The position numbers and the translations under genes are program-made. Under the pieces are notes generated by a model. That model saw only the letters and a list, made by a program, of their open reading frames with translations, was not told the origin of the DNA and did not search any database. Below are positions 11,601 to 23,978 of a DNA stretch of 64,000 nt, piece by piece; position 1 is the first letter of the stretch, and each line of letters opens with the position of its first letter. The stretch comes from Imbricaverruca yamaguchii (taxonomy: Eukaryota > Arthropoda > Thecostraca > Neoverrucidae), in NCBI GenBank assembly GCA_034440575.1, contig JAOTOL010001504.1, positions 1-64,000 on the forward strand. The letters run 5' to 3'.

Positions 11601-12745
11601 AGCCGTTTATCTGTTTGGACTGTTCACCTGTTTTGTTTACGTTGTATAGCTATTTACTTCTTCTATGAAGGGCACACTATGCTGTTGAAGTTTGTGGACA
11701 AGAAACAATAAAAAATGAACATTACCCAACATTATCTTCATCTCTGCTTTGATATTTGATGCCGATGCAAGCCAGTTTAAACGGGTTGAAGTCGGCGAGT
11801 GGCAAACAATAATCTTAGCCGGGTAAAGTGCCAATCCTGCTAAGTAGCTGAAATGCAATTGCTCTGCAAAAAAATATTACAAGCTGCAATATTGCACAAA
11901 GTAGTCTTTTTCAACTGTTCTTCCCAGGTTGTTAGGACATCAGTGCGGAAGCCTGCATTCATTGTCGCTCGTTTGTTATCACCCGTCTCCGTATCCCTTA
12001 GGTCGTTTGTTATCGTTTCCAGATAACACTACATTTGTCACTTCCCATTTGCATATCATTAGCATTTGGCTGCTCTCTTGTGCACTTTGGTGCCGGTTCA
12101 GTGCCTGATTTCGCCGACACATTTTTCATAAATATATGTGTGGTTTGATATTCCGAACACTGAACCCTCAATCGTCGATGCGCCATCCAGAATGACTGCA
12201 GACACTTGCCATTCTAAAGTGCATAGTTTTAGGTGAAAGAATGCTTGTCCAACTGTGGGGGTTCACACCAATGATGATATTGTCCGTATTTGGTTTGTAA
12301 CGTCTATTTTATGACGAGTAAACAATAGTTCCCTTTAATTGGCTATTCCACTAGACAAGGTACCAATTTCAAACATCCCAGTAATACTATGAATACCAAT
12401 CTATTAGTTGCGCATATACAACCAAGGCATGTTGAGTTCGATTAAATATTCGAAATTGCTTCGATGTACCGAACATACTTTAGATCATCAAAGACGATGC
12501 TTCCTCCATTTGTTGGCATGAATCGGGCGGGCACTGCCGCTATCCGGCCAATGCTATTTACCCACCCATGATCCTTTGCAACTTCAAAGGAATTCACTGC
12601 TAGTTATTTTTATATCAAGAATTTCATCCGTATCAGTTCAAATTGCCGGAAGCTGCCACTTCCCAAAGCGCACTAACGCTGACGTGATTGGCTGTTATGC
12701 TTTGCGTGGCTGTCGTAGCCCACACAGAATGGGTCAAATGGGGTC

Positions 12746-12920
12746 TGCAGTGGCGGATACTGCACCAGCGTTCCGGCCGACCCCGCCGTCTGGATTGGAG
12801 GAGGTTAAGTCCATCTGGGAGGTCCTGCAGTGGCGGATACTGCACTACTGGTACAGCGTCTCCCACCGCAGAGCCTCTAGGTCCGGCTGGTCCCGCCGCC
12901 TGGATTGGAGGAGGTTATCC
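12746..12920. repeat. Imperfect GC-rich doublet
   Basis: Two blocks share ctgcagtggcggatactgca (12746 and 12829) and tggattggaggaggtta (about 12791 and 12900). The spacers between them differ in length. Confidence 0.75.
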
Positions 12921-13206
12921 CCATCAAACTAACCCCAGTGGACTTACCGTGTACCATTTGTTTCAGATGTTAACTCACCCAACGAAATTGTAGTGTCTGA
13001 CGCCCAGCAGGGGCAATAAACAAACTCTGTCTAACAGATCGCGTTAGCGTTTGAAGAGGCGAATTATCTTGTTCAATGCTTTTGCTTAAGTTGGGGAGAC
13101 TGCTATGGCCCCAGTTCCCTTCAATCCGCGAACGTATCACATGTCTGAGCAAATACAGATGGTGTGTCCAATGCTTTAATTAGTCGATGATGCTTGAATA
13201 GATAAT

Positions 13207-13303
13207 GTACCAGCTTCCAAGACACACTGTGTCGGACCACTGCTGGTGAGCGTTGTGCCAGCTTCCAAGACACGCGTTGTGTTGGACCGCTGCTGACGAA
13301 GTT
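13207..13303. repeat. 48-bp direct doublet
   Basis: The word ccagcttccaagacac occurs at 13210 and 13258 and is followed by similar sequence (gtcggaccactgctg and gttggaccgctgctg). Confidence 0.85.
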
Positions 13304-13770
13304 GCAGCATCTGTCTCTGCAGACGGCTGTTCCGCAGACTTGATTGACTATTTGTCACTTTGTTGTGGATTAATTATGCGAGTCTCGTCTCACGCTCGGA
13401 GATTCTGGTCGCTGCCAAACAGTGGTCGGTCGATGTTTCCTTTGCGCATGTAGTCAGCTTGATGACATGGCAAAAAGAAGTCGGGAATAATCGTGTTTGC
13501 CTGTCACGTCCCGCTGCAGAATATCGACTCGAAAAGTCGCACGCTGTTAACTCCAGCTATTGCCTGCCTGAGGACACGGAATACTATATTGCACGATTTT
13601 TCCCACCCCAATCATCTTTTAAGCTAAAGTGCATTTCGATGTTCCCAGGTTACGTCTGTTGTAAAAAGAGGTGTCTTACTTGATACCGTAATCACGGAAT
13701 CTGAAGTCCTCGAGATGAGAAAAAATGGAATCATAATCGTTACGAATACTTATCTGATGGACAATGTTGG

Positions 13771-13935
13771 GCCGCAGTTGCTCAGTTGGTAGAGCGTCGG
13801 GTCCTTGATCGCAAGATCGTTGGTTTGAATCTCACAACCGGCGGCATTTACTGAGTCTACCTGCGACTAATCAGCTTGAGAGGTTGGCGACGCTATATGA
13901 CCCAGCGATTGAATGCGTCGTGAAAGAACCCAAGG
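13771..13935 (+). mobile_element. tRNA-derived SINE, copy 1
   Basis: A tRNA-like head starts at 13771 with a seven-base start (gccgcag) that can pair six of seven with cggcggc near 13838, an A-box (ttgctcagttggtagagc) and a B-box (ggtttgaatctc). It is followed by a body that includes ggttggcgacgctatatgac and ends gtcgtgaaagaacc. The same body occurs on the other strand at 63541-63600, which defines the family. Copy 1 looks older: the B-box is degraded and I see no target-site duplication. Confidence 0.8.
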
Positions 13936-14157
13936 TTCTGATGGGCGATGCTTCCCGTTTCAGTTAAATTGAGTATCCCGGAACGTCCCTGTCACTCTGA
14001 TTCGTCCGCTAGATTTGTCGTGCCACTGAAGATATGATCACAAGCGTCCAAGGATTGGATAGTCCGACGATAGATTAGATAGCCTAACGATTAGATTATA
14101 TAGTCTAAAGATTAAGTAGAATAAGAATATGCTGTCTAAATATTAGAAAACGAGATG

Positions 14158-14159
<2 letters not shown>

Positions 14160-14225
<66 letters not shown>
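14160..14225. repeat. (TA)n followed by (TG)n
   Basis: About 26 TA dinucleotides run into a short TG tract. It lies just upstream of the LINE and may mark its insertion site. Confidence 0.95.
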
Positions 14226-14594
14226 ATGTTGTAAAACAGTTTGCCGCCAGCTCTCAAGGTGGAAGGACGCGCGCCCGAGCTCCAGGTTTCCAGATAAGTC
14301 GCTGCAGAACAGGGCAGTACTCTAGTCTAAGCTGTGGATAGGTGCTTAGCAATTACTTCTCTTATTATATTTCATTAGGTTTTATCTTATAAGCATTTTC
14401 GTAGCACGCAAACTAACTATATTAACCTAGCGACGCCGCAGGACGCCATCTTGTATGCGCCAAAGGGAGGCCTCGTGGCTTCGGCGTGTTCTCGACTCTT
14501 CGATTTCTGTAATAGGAGATATTACAAGTGTGTAGATTTGATAAGTACATTAGACAACATTCATACTATCCTAACATACTTTATTTATTTTTTG

Positions 14595-15240
14595 GTGTGT
14601 TTGGTGTTGAAGTTTAAGATAGTTTAATTAGTAGTAAGTTGGGGGTATTCATAAGTGCTGTGTGACTGTTCATTTTTCTGTCTAGCCATAAGTGATTTCA
14701 AAGGGATATTTATATAGTTGTCTACTTGTGTGGAAGACAATTAGATTAGACATCTTGTTTAGTTATTTAATTTATTTAAAAAACAAAACAAAACAAAAAA
14801 ACAAACAATTGTTTAATAGTTTCTGCTTTTCTTGAGGCACTCAGATATTTAACTGACAGTATAGGAGGTAGCGATTTATAGTGAATGATAGTTAGCTTTT
14901 TGTCGGTTGTTTAGCAAGTGTGTTTGGTGTTGAAGTTTAAGATAGTTTAATTAGTAGTAAGTTGGGGGTATTCATAAGTGCTGTGTGACTGTTCATTTTT
15001 CTGTCTAGCCATAAGTGATATAACAGGGATATTTATATAGTTGTCTACTTGTGTGGAAGACAATTAGATTAGACATCTTGTTTAGTTATTTAATTTATTT
15101 AAAAAGAAAACAAAACAAAAAAACAAACAATTGTTTAATAGTTTCTGCTTTTCTTGAGGCACTCATATATTTTACTGACAGTATAGGAGGTAGCGATTTA
15201 TAGTGAATGATAGTTAGCTTTTTTGTCGGTTGTTTAGCAA
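14595..15240 (+). repeat. 323-bp direct doublet in the LINE 5' region
   Basis: Copies at 14595-14917 and 14918-15240 start gtgtgtttggtgttgaag and are nearly identical, differing by a few substitutions and one-base indels in the A-rich segment and T-run. A 14-bp step (gttaatttagcaag) follows at 15241. The arrangement resembles the tandem promoter monomers of mouse L1 (inference). Confidence 0.93.
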
Positions 15241-15296
15241 GTTAATTTAGCAAGTTAATTTGAATCTAAATCTAGGCATAAGCTGCAGCGTTTAAG

Positions 15297-16270
15297 ATGG
15301 TTTCGACCAGGATGCAGGCACTAGAGGAAGAAATTAGGACCCTTAAGGCAGAGGTTTTCAACCTCAAGGCTGCCCTTGTTGCACAGGGTAGGCAAGATAA
15401 AGCAACAAGGGGTCAATCCGTAGCAGGGACATCATATGCCATGGTCGCAGGGCAGGCATCATGGTCGCAGGCCACCAGGTAGCTGAGGCTTCCCCTACTG
15501 TGGAGGTGGCTGGGATCTCTCAAGAGGGGAGTGTTAATAGTGTTAATAGTGAACAGAGGAGGGGTAGTTCTGGTAGGTCACAGGAGGGGAAGTGGCATGA
15601 GGTCAGGGGGTGGAGGATTTGGAGACGCGAACCTAAGGAAAGGGTCAGTGAGTGGCAGGTGGCAGGTGGTAGGAGCGGGAGGAAGTGTAGCCGACCGGCC
15701 CAGCGGGCAGGCATAGTAACAACAAATATGTTCCAGGCATTGGATGACTGCCCCCAGGATAGCAGTAGTAAGGAGTCAGTGCTGGTCATAGGAGACTCTC
15801 GTGTGCGTCATTTAGAGCGGGTATTTTGTAAAGGTAGGAGGGACAGGAGGTGCATCACCAGGCCTGGTGCCAAGGTGAAGGACCTGGTACCTGCGGTGGC
15901 ACAGGTCACCAGTGATCACCAGTTTAACACAGTCATAGTGCATGTAGGGGTAAATAACATAGGTCATACTAGGAGCGAGGAGCTTCTGCGGGAGTACAGG
16001 GCCCTTCTGGCCACCCTGAAGGGTACCAATAGAGTGCTTGTAACAGGAATTTTGCCTAGGGCTAGAGCCTCCCCTGAGTGGAGCTCTAGGGCACTGGCAG
16101 TTAACACCAGGGTAGGAAAGCTCTGCCAGGAGCTAGGTTTTACATTTGTAGACGAGTGGAGCAGGTTTTATGCATCGTGGGACCTCTATCAGAGGGATGG
16201 CCTGCACTTTTCTGAGAAGGGGGTCCATGTGTTAGGCAAAGTATATGAGCATGTCCTTCAGGGAAACTAG
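15297..16270 (+). pseudogene. LINE ORF1, SGNH/esterase type, one frame break
   Basis: The reading frame begins with ATG at 15297 and encodes a leucine-heptad helix (MQALEEEIRTLKAEVFNLKA), a basic glycine/arginine-rich linker and an SGNH hydrolase-like domain. In the downstream frame (numbered from 15461) the catalytic block I GDS is at residues 111-113, the GVNN block follows near residue 164, and the DGLH block is at 246-249. The frame is broken because atggtcgcag at 15441 recurs at 15461: a 20-bp imperfect duplication shifts the reading and gives a stop at 15480-15482. Apart from it the protein would have about 317 residues. In CR1 elements this domain has been proposed to act in membrane or nucleoprotein interactions; its role is not settled. 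Confidence 0.88.
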
Positions 16271-16278
16271 GAAATGGG

Positions 16279-19200
16279 GTGGGGAGGGATGAAATTGCAT
16301 TGCCAACTCAGGAATATTCAAATAGTGTCAGCCAAGGCAATAGAACCTCAAAGTCTGCAAATAGGGACAGCAGCAACTCAAGGGGACAGAGTTATAGTTC
16401 ATCTAGTGATAAAAGAACTCCTCAATATGAAAAAGCCAAAGGTGGTTATGGAGCATTTGTTAAGTGTATGATGTTTAATGCTCAGAGTATCCGTTCCAAA
16501 TTTGATGAGTTCAAGTGTTATGTTGCTGAGGAGGAACCGGATTTTGTTTGCATTACGGAGGCATGGGTCAGTGAAGGGTATTTTGGAGATAACTTACAGG
16601 ACTATGAGATCCAGGGATACAATATGTTTTCGTGCAATAGGGGTCCAGCAATGAAAGGGGGTGGTGTAATGCTCTATGTGAATAGCTTATTCAGTTCTCA
16701 AAAAGTAGCAGGTGGGGATAAAAATGTGTCTGTGGAGTCCATTTGGCTTGATGTCACTGTGGGAAAAGGCAACAGCAATACTCTTAGGATAGGAGCTTTC
16801 TACCGATCAGGAACCCTGCCACATTCTCAGCAACTGGAGCTTGACAAGGTGATTTGTGAGGAAATCAGTAGAAACTTTAAGAGGAAGTGCCTTATTCTCG
16901 ATGACTTTAATCTAAAAGGTTATGAAAATGCTGGTGTTGGCTCCCCATCATGCAAAATGTTCAGGAAATGCCTTGAAGAGGATCTGTTCTTACACCAGTT
17001 TGTATCGGAACCTACCAGGCATGGTTCATTCTTGGACCTTGTATTCTCGGATTTAAGTGACTTGGTTCAAGACTTGACTGTAGGCGAAACTCTGGGAAAA
17101 AGTGACCATAACATAGTTAGATTCAAGGCACATGTAGGGGAAATTATCAAGGATAATTTGGTAAAGGTTCCAAATTTCAACAGAGCAGACTTTAACGGCA
17201 TGAGAGCGGCTTTAAGTGCCATCAGATGGGAAGAAGAATTCTCCAATTTAAATGCCTGTGAAATGTGGGAAAAGTTCAAATCTTACTTAAAGGAAACTCA
17301 GATTAGACATGTCCCCCAAAAGCAAAGACGCAAAAGAAGGGTAGGAAAGCCAGCATGGCTTACACCAGACGTGATAAAAGCAATTAGGGCTAAGAAAACT
17401 GCATTTAGAGTTTTTAAAGAAGCCTCAAATGTCATTAATCTACAGGCGTATCGAAAAGCTAGAGACACTGTGAAGCAAAAAACCAGAGCAGCAAAGCGAG
17501 CAAAGGAACTGGATTTAGCTAGAAACTGTAATGGGGACAGTAAAAAGTTCTTTAGTTTCTACAAGATGAGTAAAGTTTCTAGCACAATTGGTCCACTGGA
17601 AGTAAACGGGACTACATTGGGTGAGGATAGTGAGATGGTTGAGGAGCTGAGCAAGCAGTTCAAATCAGTGTTTACATTGGAAGATATGACCAATCTGCCG
17701 ACCGTACACCATAGTTCAGTTACATGGGATCTGACAAATGATGTTGATTTCATTGGTAGTGATGTTGTTTACAATCATATCAGGAAAATAAAGCCAAATA
17801 AGGCAGCAGGACCTGATGATATTTATGCTAGGGTGTTGCGGGAAACTGAAAAGGAACTGGCATTTCCACTTAGTATAATATTTTGTAGATCAGTTTCACC
17901 TAATGAAATTCCAACCGATTGGAAAAGGGCAAATGTAGTTCCTATTTTCAAGAAAGGAGAAAGAGGGAAAGTTGAAAACTATAGGCCAATAAGTCTCACA
18001 TCCCTAGTTTGCAAGGTACTCGAATCAATTATCAAGGATAGAATAGTTAGTTATCTGGAAGGTAGCAGATTGATTCAAGATACTCAACATGGATTTAGAA
18101 AAGGACGATCGTGTCTCACAAACCTCTTGGACTTTTTGAACTTCGCCACAGAACAATTTGATCAGGGAAATCAGGTTGATGTAGCATATCTTGACTTTAG
18201 TAAGGCCTTTGACAAGGTACCCCATAAACGGTTAATGATACAGCTTCAGTCCCATGGTATTGCAGGTAGCATCTTAAAATGGATAGAGTTGTGGCTTTCA
18301 GATAGACAGCAAAGAGTGATGCTAAATGGTACAAAGTCATCATGGCAAAATGTTCTTAGTGGAGTCCCCCAGGGATCAGTACTAGGGCCATTACTGTTCA
18401 TTATATTTGTAAATAACATTGAAAGTGGCCTAAGCAGTAAAGTTTTGAAATTTGCAGATGATTTGAAGGTCTTTAGGGGAATAACAGGTCAGGATGAGCA
18501 TATCTCGCTGCAAAAAGACTTAGACGAACTTGTGAAGTGGTCCGAAGAATGGCAAATGAAATTTAACTTTGATAAGTGCAAAAGCCATGCATGTAGGTAA
18601 GCAGCATATGAAGGCTCCATACTTGATGGGTGGCCAAGTGCTATCAGTGACTCAACAGGAGAAGGATTTAGGTGTTATTCTAAACACAAAATTGGGGGCA
18701 TCAGAACAGACCAAGGAAGCCAGGAAGAAGGCACTGAGAATGCTCGGGGCAATAAATAGGAATGTATCATATAGAAGTGAGGAAGTGATCAGGAAGCTTT
18801 ACTGTGCATACGTCAGGCCACATTTGGAATACTGCATCCAAGCTTGGTCTCCTAGCTATGAAAAAGATTGTTGGCTTTTAGAGAGAGTACAAAAGAGGGC
18901 TACAAAAATGGTTAATGGCATAAGCAACCTGGCATATGAGGAAAGATTGAAGAAATTGTATATGTTTCCACTTAGATATAGAAGGCTGAGAGGAGATCTC
19001 ATCGAGGTCTTTAAATTTTTCAATTGTCTGGTGAGGGGATACCTTGGGGAAATGTTTGAATTTAACAGAAATGATGCAATTAGAGGTCATAAATTCAAAA
19101 TTAAAATTAACTACAGCAGAACAAGGTTAAGGCAAACTTTCTTCACCAACAGGGTAGTGGAACACTGGAACCAGCTGCCAGAAAACATCGTCAGTAGCAG

Positions 19201-19282
19201 CACATTGAACATCTTTAAAAACAGCATAGACAATCATTATAAGAATAGAGGGCTTGCTTTTCAGTATTACAGGGAGGGCTGA
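16279..19282 (+). pseudogene. LINE ORF2, endonuclease and reverse transcriptase, one frameshift
   Basis: The ORF starts eight bases after the ORF1 stop. Residues 64 to about 285 form the endonuclease (FNAQSIRSKFDEF, ITEAW, DDFN at 208-211, SDHN at 275-278). The RT spans roughly 460-760 with KAAGPDDI, NYRPISLTS, QHGFRKGRS, YLDFSKAFDKVPHK (catalytic Asp 639), GVPQGSVLGP and FADD (725-728). A C-terminal domain follows with EKDLGVIL, YVRPHLEYCIQAWSP and FTNRVVEHWNQLP. An A-run of four at 18580-18583 where three are expected shifts the frame just after FNFDKCK and gives a stop at 18598-18600; the rest continues in the next frame to 19282. The full length of about 1000 residues is normal for CR1. 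The first residue of the GDFN motif is Asp instead of Gly. Confidence 0.93.
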
Positions 19283-19360
19283 TTGGCAGATTTGGTGGGC
19301 AACTGGTTCAGTGTACAGAGTGCAACCAAGAAGGGCCCTTGTGGCTCAGAGTTGCACTAA

Positions 19361-19414
19361 TCTTTTATGTCTTTATGTCTTTATGCATGTATGTGTGTGT
19401 GTGTGTGTGTGTGT
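19361..19414 (+). repeat. LINE 3' octamer repeats and adjacent (TG)n
   Basis: About three copies of tctttatg end the LINE, followed by catgta and a (TG)n tract. Confidence 0.9.
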
Positions 19415-20633
19415 ATGTGGCATGCCCATAGTCCCTTTGCGTTTTGTGATGACCAAAAAGACACGATTTAAAATCGGCAATCGATGGATTTTCTAATGCA
19501 TTTCCCGGCCTCTTTTATCTGGAATGACAAAACAACCGTCGGTATTGTATTAAGTCTTATAGCGACTGCATTCATGGGAGTGCATTAATGTGTGATTTTT
19601 CTACAACCAAACCCGGCGTGAGCAATGCTGGAAATATTGATCTGATCACAGGACAATCATGATATTTGCCGTACGTTGACTCCATCGGTGTCTGTTGTAC
19701 CAAATGCTAAAATGACTTCTTGAAACTTCGAAGGAAAAGTATTGAGAATCGTAACGTAGGGCTAAAAACCGAAGAGCTCCGAACGTATCCCAACAATATG
19801 TGCAGCATGCGCGTAAACCGGTGCTTTAACAACAAGGTTACTTTCAATGGTACACAATGGGATACCATTATTTAAAAATAGGATTATCAGCTTCAATTAG
19901 ATGACTATCCCTTTCGCTTTAAGAGTTTCTTCAAGCCCCATGCATGAATGATGCCATTATTCCCTTGCATAGGCCATCAGCAAAACAATATTTGCATTTG
20001 CGTGTTTGACTAGACGCCATTCAAGATAATATATTCGAGTTACTCGCATCTTGCAAAATTGCTACTGGCAGTATTTCTGCCTTCTTCCGAAGAACTTCTA
20101 TGCATCGCCTTTAGTACCATAAGGCCTTGGTTTGGTCCCTAGTGTGCATTGCATGCACACATACGATATTTTGAGGCCTCCCATGGTGAACAGCGATGTT
20201 CGTCAGCCCCGTGGGTATTTCCTCTGCTACCAAGTATAGCAACGAGCCGGATACATCCGGTGCATCAGGGTCACTCTGAAAGACACTGCCACAATGTTCA
20301 TGAATGTGAGGAAGACGCGAAATTCCAGCAGAGATAGCAGACACATGAAGCCGGAGACATTGCAGGTTGAGGTGTGTGCTACACGCCGTGCTGAATGGAT
20401 AGGGCAGAACTAAAGCAACTACAGAACTAAGGCACGTCACGAGACAAAGGCGAGTTGGATGTAAAACGATTCCGGACTGAATCGGGATCGATTCAGATTT
20501 CGAGAGTGAATTATCGGCGCGACTTCATACTCCATCGAGCATGGCCGATTCATTAATTGTTGTGATTCCTATGAGGCTGCAGGCGGAGAGTATTCTCTTG
20601 CCCTATGACGCATACGCCTCCAATGTGCGGCCT

Positions 20634-20681
20634 GAATCGTAGTAATCTATTACACCAATGTGTAATGGATTACTACGAATC
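20634..20681. repeat. 22-bp inverted repeat, 4-base loop
   Basis: Arms 20634-20655 and 20660-20681 match at 20 of 22 positions around the loop caat. Confidence 0.9.
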
Positions 20682-20845
20682 TTATTGCTGTCACCCAGCC
20701 TGCGCCATGATTGAATGTGACGATGCTGTACGAATACCATGTGGTATTTGTGCATTGTACACTGATGCATATATTTGCCGTACACATGCCACACGCCATA
20801 CGTATCCGGTGTAAGTGGTGAAGGCATATTAATGCCAGTTGCTGC

Positions 20846-21060
20846 CTGACCTCATAACACTCATGGCCATGCATGACCTCATAGCACTCCTGACCATGCC
20901 GGACCTCATAACATTCCTGACCATACCTGACCTCATAGCACCCCTGACCATGCCTGTCCTCATAGCACTCCTGACTGTGCCTGACCTCATAGCACTCCTG
21001 ATCATGCCTGACCTCATAACATTCCAGACGATGCCTCATCTCATAACACTCCTCAGACCT
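20846..21060. repeat. 27-bp minisatellite, 8 copies
   Basis: Units of the type ctgacctcatagcactcctg recur every 27 bp with scattered substitutions. The frame stays open on both strands because 27 is a multiple of three. Confidence 0.95.
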
Positions 21061-21544
21061 TCGTCCTGGCAACAGCTTGTCCGAATGTGTTGCTGCGTGG
21101 AATTTAATAACCTTCCCAAGACTGAAAGCCGAATGCGTAAATTCTTGCCATCCAGCAAACGCTCTATCTTCCGAATCTACAATTTTAGACTCAACCAACG
21201 CATTATTGAAATAGATGCCCATCAATAGCCGGTTATGTCCCATGTGCCACCTCTTTACCGACAAAGCTCTGAAGCCCCTGCGATGCGCTTATGCGTATCT
21301 GTAGCTCCGCCTTCCATACCAACCTATACACAAAGCTTTGTCGTGCCTCCTCACTCGCCGCTAATGCTTTGCTTAGTCTTATCACGCACCACCGGAGTTT
21401 TGCTCTGTTCGTCTACGCTCTACTAAACCCTTACTTTATCTCCCTACTCACCACCAAAGCCTTCTTATATCTGCCCACACGCTATCAAAGCGCTGCTTAT
21501 TTCCCCACACGCCACTAGCGCCCACACACTTTTCCAGTCTGCTG

Positions 21545-21823
21545 ACGTGCCACTGCAGCCTTGGCCTGTCTCCCTCACAGCGCTGAAGCATTGCTGCCAT
21601 TTGCCGACCCATCACTGATGCATGTCCTTGCTTCCCATACATACCACGGAAGGCTTTCCCGTTTGCGTTGGTGTCACTGCAGCTTTTCCCTGTCTCCCAC
21701 GCACACATCACGGATGTCTTTCCCCTCTTGCCGACGTATCACTGCAGCCCTTCATTGCCTCCCACACACACCACGGAAGCCCTTCCCGTTTCCCCGTCGG
21801 TGTCTCTGCAGCCTTTCTCTGCA

Positions 21824-21890
<67 letters not shown>

Positions 21891-21930
21891 ACGGATGTCT
21901 TTCCCCGCTCTCCGACGTTTCACTGCAGCT
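21545..21930. repeat. Degenerate 64-bp array with an expanded (CA)n in one unit
   Basis: The word tcactgcagc recurs at about 21671, 21736, 21800 and 21915. Each unit carries a short cacacac followed by accacgga. In the unit starting near 21800 this tract is expanded to about 32 CA dinucleotides (21825-21889). Weaker related units extend back towards 21270. Confidence 0.85.
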
Positions 21931-23554
21931 TCCCTGCTTACTCGCGCGCTTTTCGGTTAGACGAGCCGAGGCGCGGCGCCATTTGGCGGCACTGGTGGCA
22001 CAGATGGGCGGATGTGTTTGTACGCCCCTGGGAAATCCTCGTGTGTTGCCGACGTCGAGGTGACTAGTCGTCGCAATCGATGTCACGGCCGCCTATTTTG
22101 CAGCGTACTTAGCTGGGTATCGCGCGATCAGTGCCGGGCGGCGGCAAGCTGGGGCGGCACGGGCGGAGCTCTTTGTGGGTGAGTCGGGTCCGCCAGTGTG
22201 TGATGGTCGTGGGATCGCGATCCTCGGCTGCTTAGCCGCCTCCAGTCCATCCAACAAGACGTGGTCGGCAGTGGAAACCGCACGGCGGAAACGCGTGGTC
22301 ACTGTTGGCTGTAGCGTGACCCCTGGATTGTGGAGGTGCCTGACTCTCCAATTCTGACTTGCACAATAGGTACGGCTCGTCAAAGTGAACGTTTGTTGAA
22401 TGCATTTTCCGCAGCCATATTATCCGCTCGTCGTCTGTATGCCGTACATCAGATTCAGTCGATAAGGGCACAAGGTCTGCTCGGATGATCGTATTGACTG
22501 GTGAACGACTGGAAGCATATTCCAGCTCTACGCACATAAGCCAAATGTTGCCGGCGAAATAGCCATAATTCTGTCACGTACCACATGGCCCCTCCACAGA
22601 GGTGCAAGAACCAACATCGCTATAGCACTTCAAAACTTTTAGCATTAGCAAATGAGCACCGGACTGAGTACATTGAGCATGCAATGGAGGCGCGGAATAC
22701 ATAAAGATATATTGCAATGCACAATGAATGCTGTTGCGACCAGTCATATAGTCCTAGATCCTGGTGTAATAATGTCATAAAGACACTTTTAGATGGCAAG
22801 CTTTCGTGACGTTTGTAATACTGGCAGTATATATGCGCGATGAAAGAAGCATGTGGCACGATTCTGGATTTCACCATGTCACGTCGTATAACATTGTGAA
22901 AGTCTCACTCACTGTTGACTATTTCCAATGCAAGACATCTTGCTTCAATTGTGAGTTTCACTGTGTACTGAAGAGGCATTTTCGTGATACATTTTATTTC
23001 GACGGACTATGTTATCTTCTGCCAGTGAAGCGATATGCAATCAATTTATATCATCCGCTTTGAAGTTGAACACGAATCATTTATATGGTATCGCGGCTGG
23101 CAGAAAATTATGATGAACAGTTCTAGTTATTGCTTCCCATTCAGCCTGATCTATTTTTGGTATTAAGTTGTACGTGACCATTTAACGTCCTTTAAAAAAA
23201 CTGCCATTTTGTACGTGTTTAATTGCTAAAGCGAGATCTAAGAAGTTCTGTCGTAGGTGAAACTAACCGAACGTTTTACTGCAATATAAGAATCGTTTGA
23301 CTCTAGAATGTCGATCACAATGCGATGGAACTCTTTAGAACGGCGGTATGTTAGACAACCACATGGAGAGTGTGGAAATTCGTCATTCTACTCAACCGTA
23401 TCTTCTCAACCAAAGATCATCTATGTAACTTTCTTAACCGGCCTTGGGTGGCAAACTGTCTTTGGCGACATCGAAGAGCAGCATTGTCGGCAGCGGGCAT
23501 GACTCAGGTGGCGCGATTGTTTTTTTTAGCTTGGGACCTTGCCTTGATCCTAAG

Positions 23555-23580
23555 GCGAATGACGTCTTGACGTCATTCGC
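23555..23580. repeat. 12-bp perfect hairpin containing TGACGTCA-like arms
   Basis: Arms gcgaatgacgtc and gacgtcattcgc flank a two-base loop. Confidence 0.9.
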
Positions 23581-23978
23581 ATGCTGTATCACGACATTCG
23601 TCATTTCCAGGCCGTTCCCATCCCTTTTGAGGACGTCCTGGTCATGCGGTCGAGAACTCGCTCCCCTGTGCCAAAAGTTCTTGCATCGTCCCTGAAGTAA
23701 ATGGCACTTCGATATCAGCGCTGTAATCCCCTCCTCTTTAAAATCACACTCTGGTCAAACACCAAAAACCAGAAATGTTGTCACAGGTCAGACCTCGATG
23801 TACCGTCTCACCGTTCATCAGCAAACCCCTTGGCGCCACCAAGACACTGTAGACTCATTCACCTGAGCGTCGCAGTCCCCCCACCGGTCTCACAGTAGTC
23901 TGAGCGGCATCCCGGTGTCGTAGTCCTAACGCGCCGCAGGAGCACCGATCGGCGACTCGCGACACAGTCATGTGGCGT

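Larger units (their letters stand above)
14595..19385 (+). mobile_element. CR1-like LINE, nearly full length
   Basis: The element has a 5' region with a 323-bp doublet, an ORF1 with an SGNH/esterase domain, an ORF2 with an apurinic-type endonuclease and reverse transcriptase, and a 3' end of three tandem copies of the octamer tctttatg (19361-19385). An esterase-bearing ORF1 and an octamer 3' terminus are known traits of the CR1 clade. The 5' border is uncertain; GC-rich sequence from about 14228 could be part of the 5' UTR. The element lies in the same orientation as the host gene, inside its 17.8-kb intron. Both ORFs carry one frame-breaking lesion, so this copy cannot make both proteins intact. 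The paucity of other lesions indicates a recent insertion. Confidence 0.93.
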
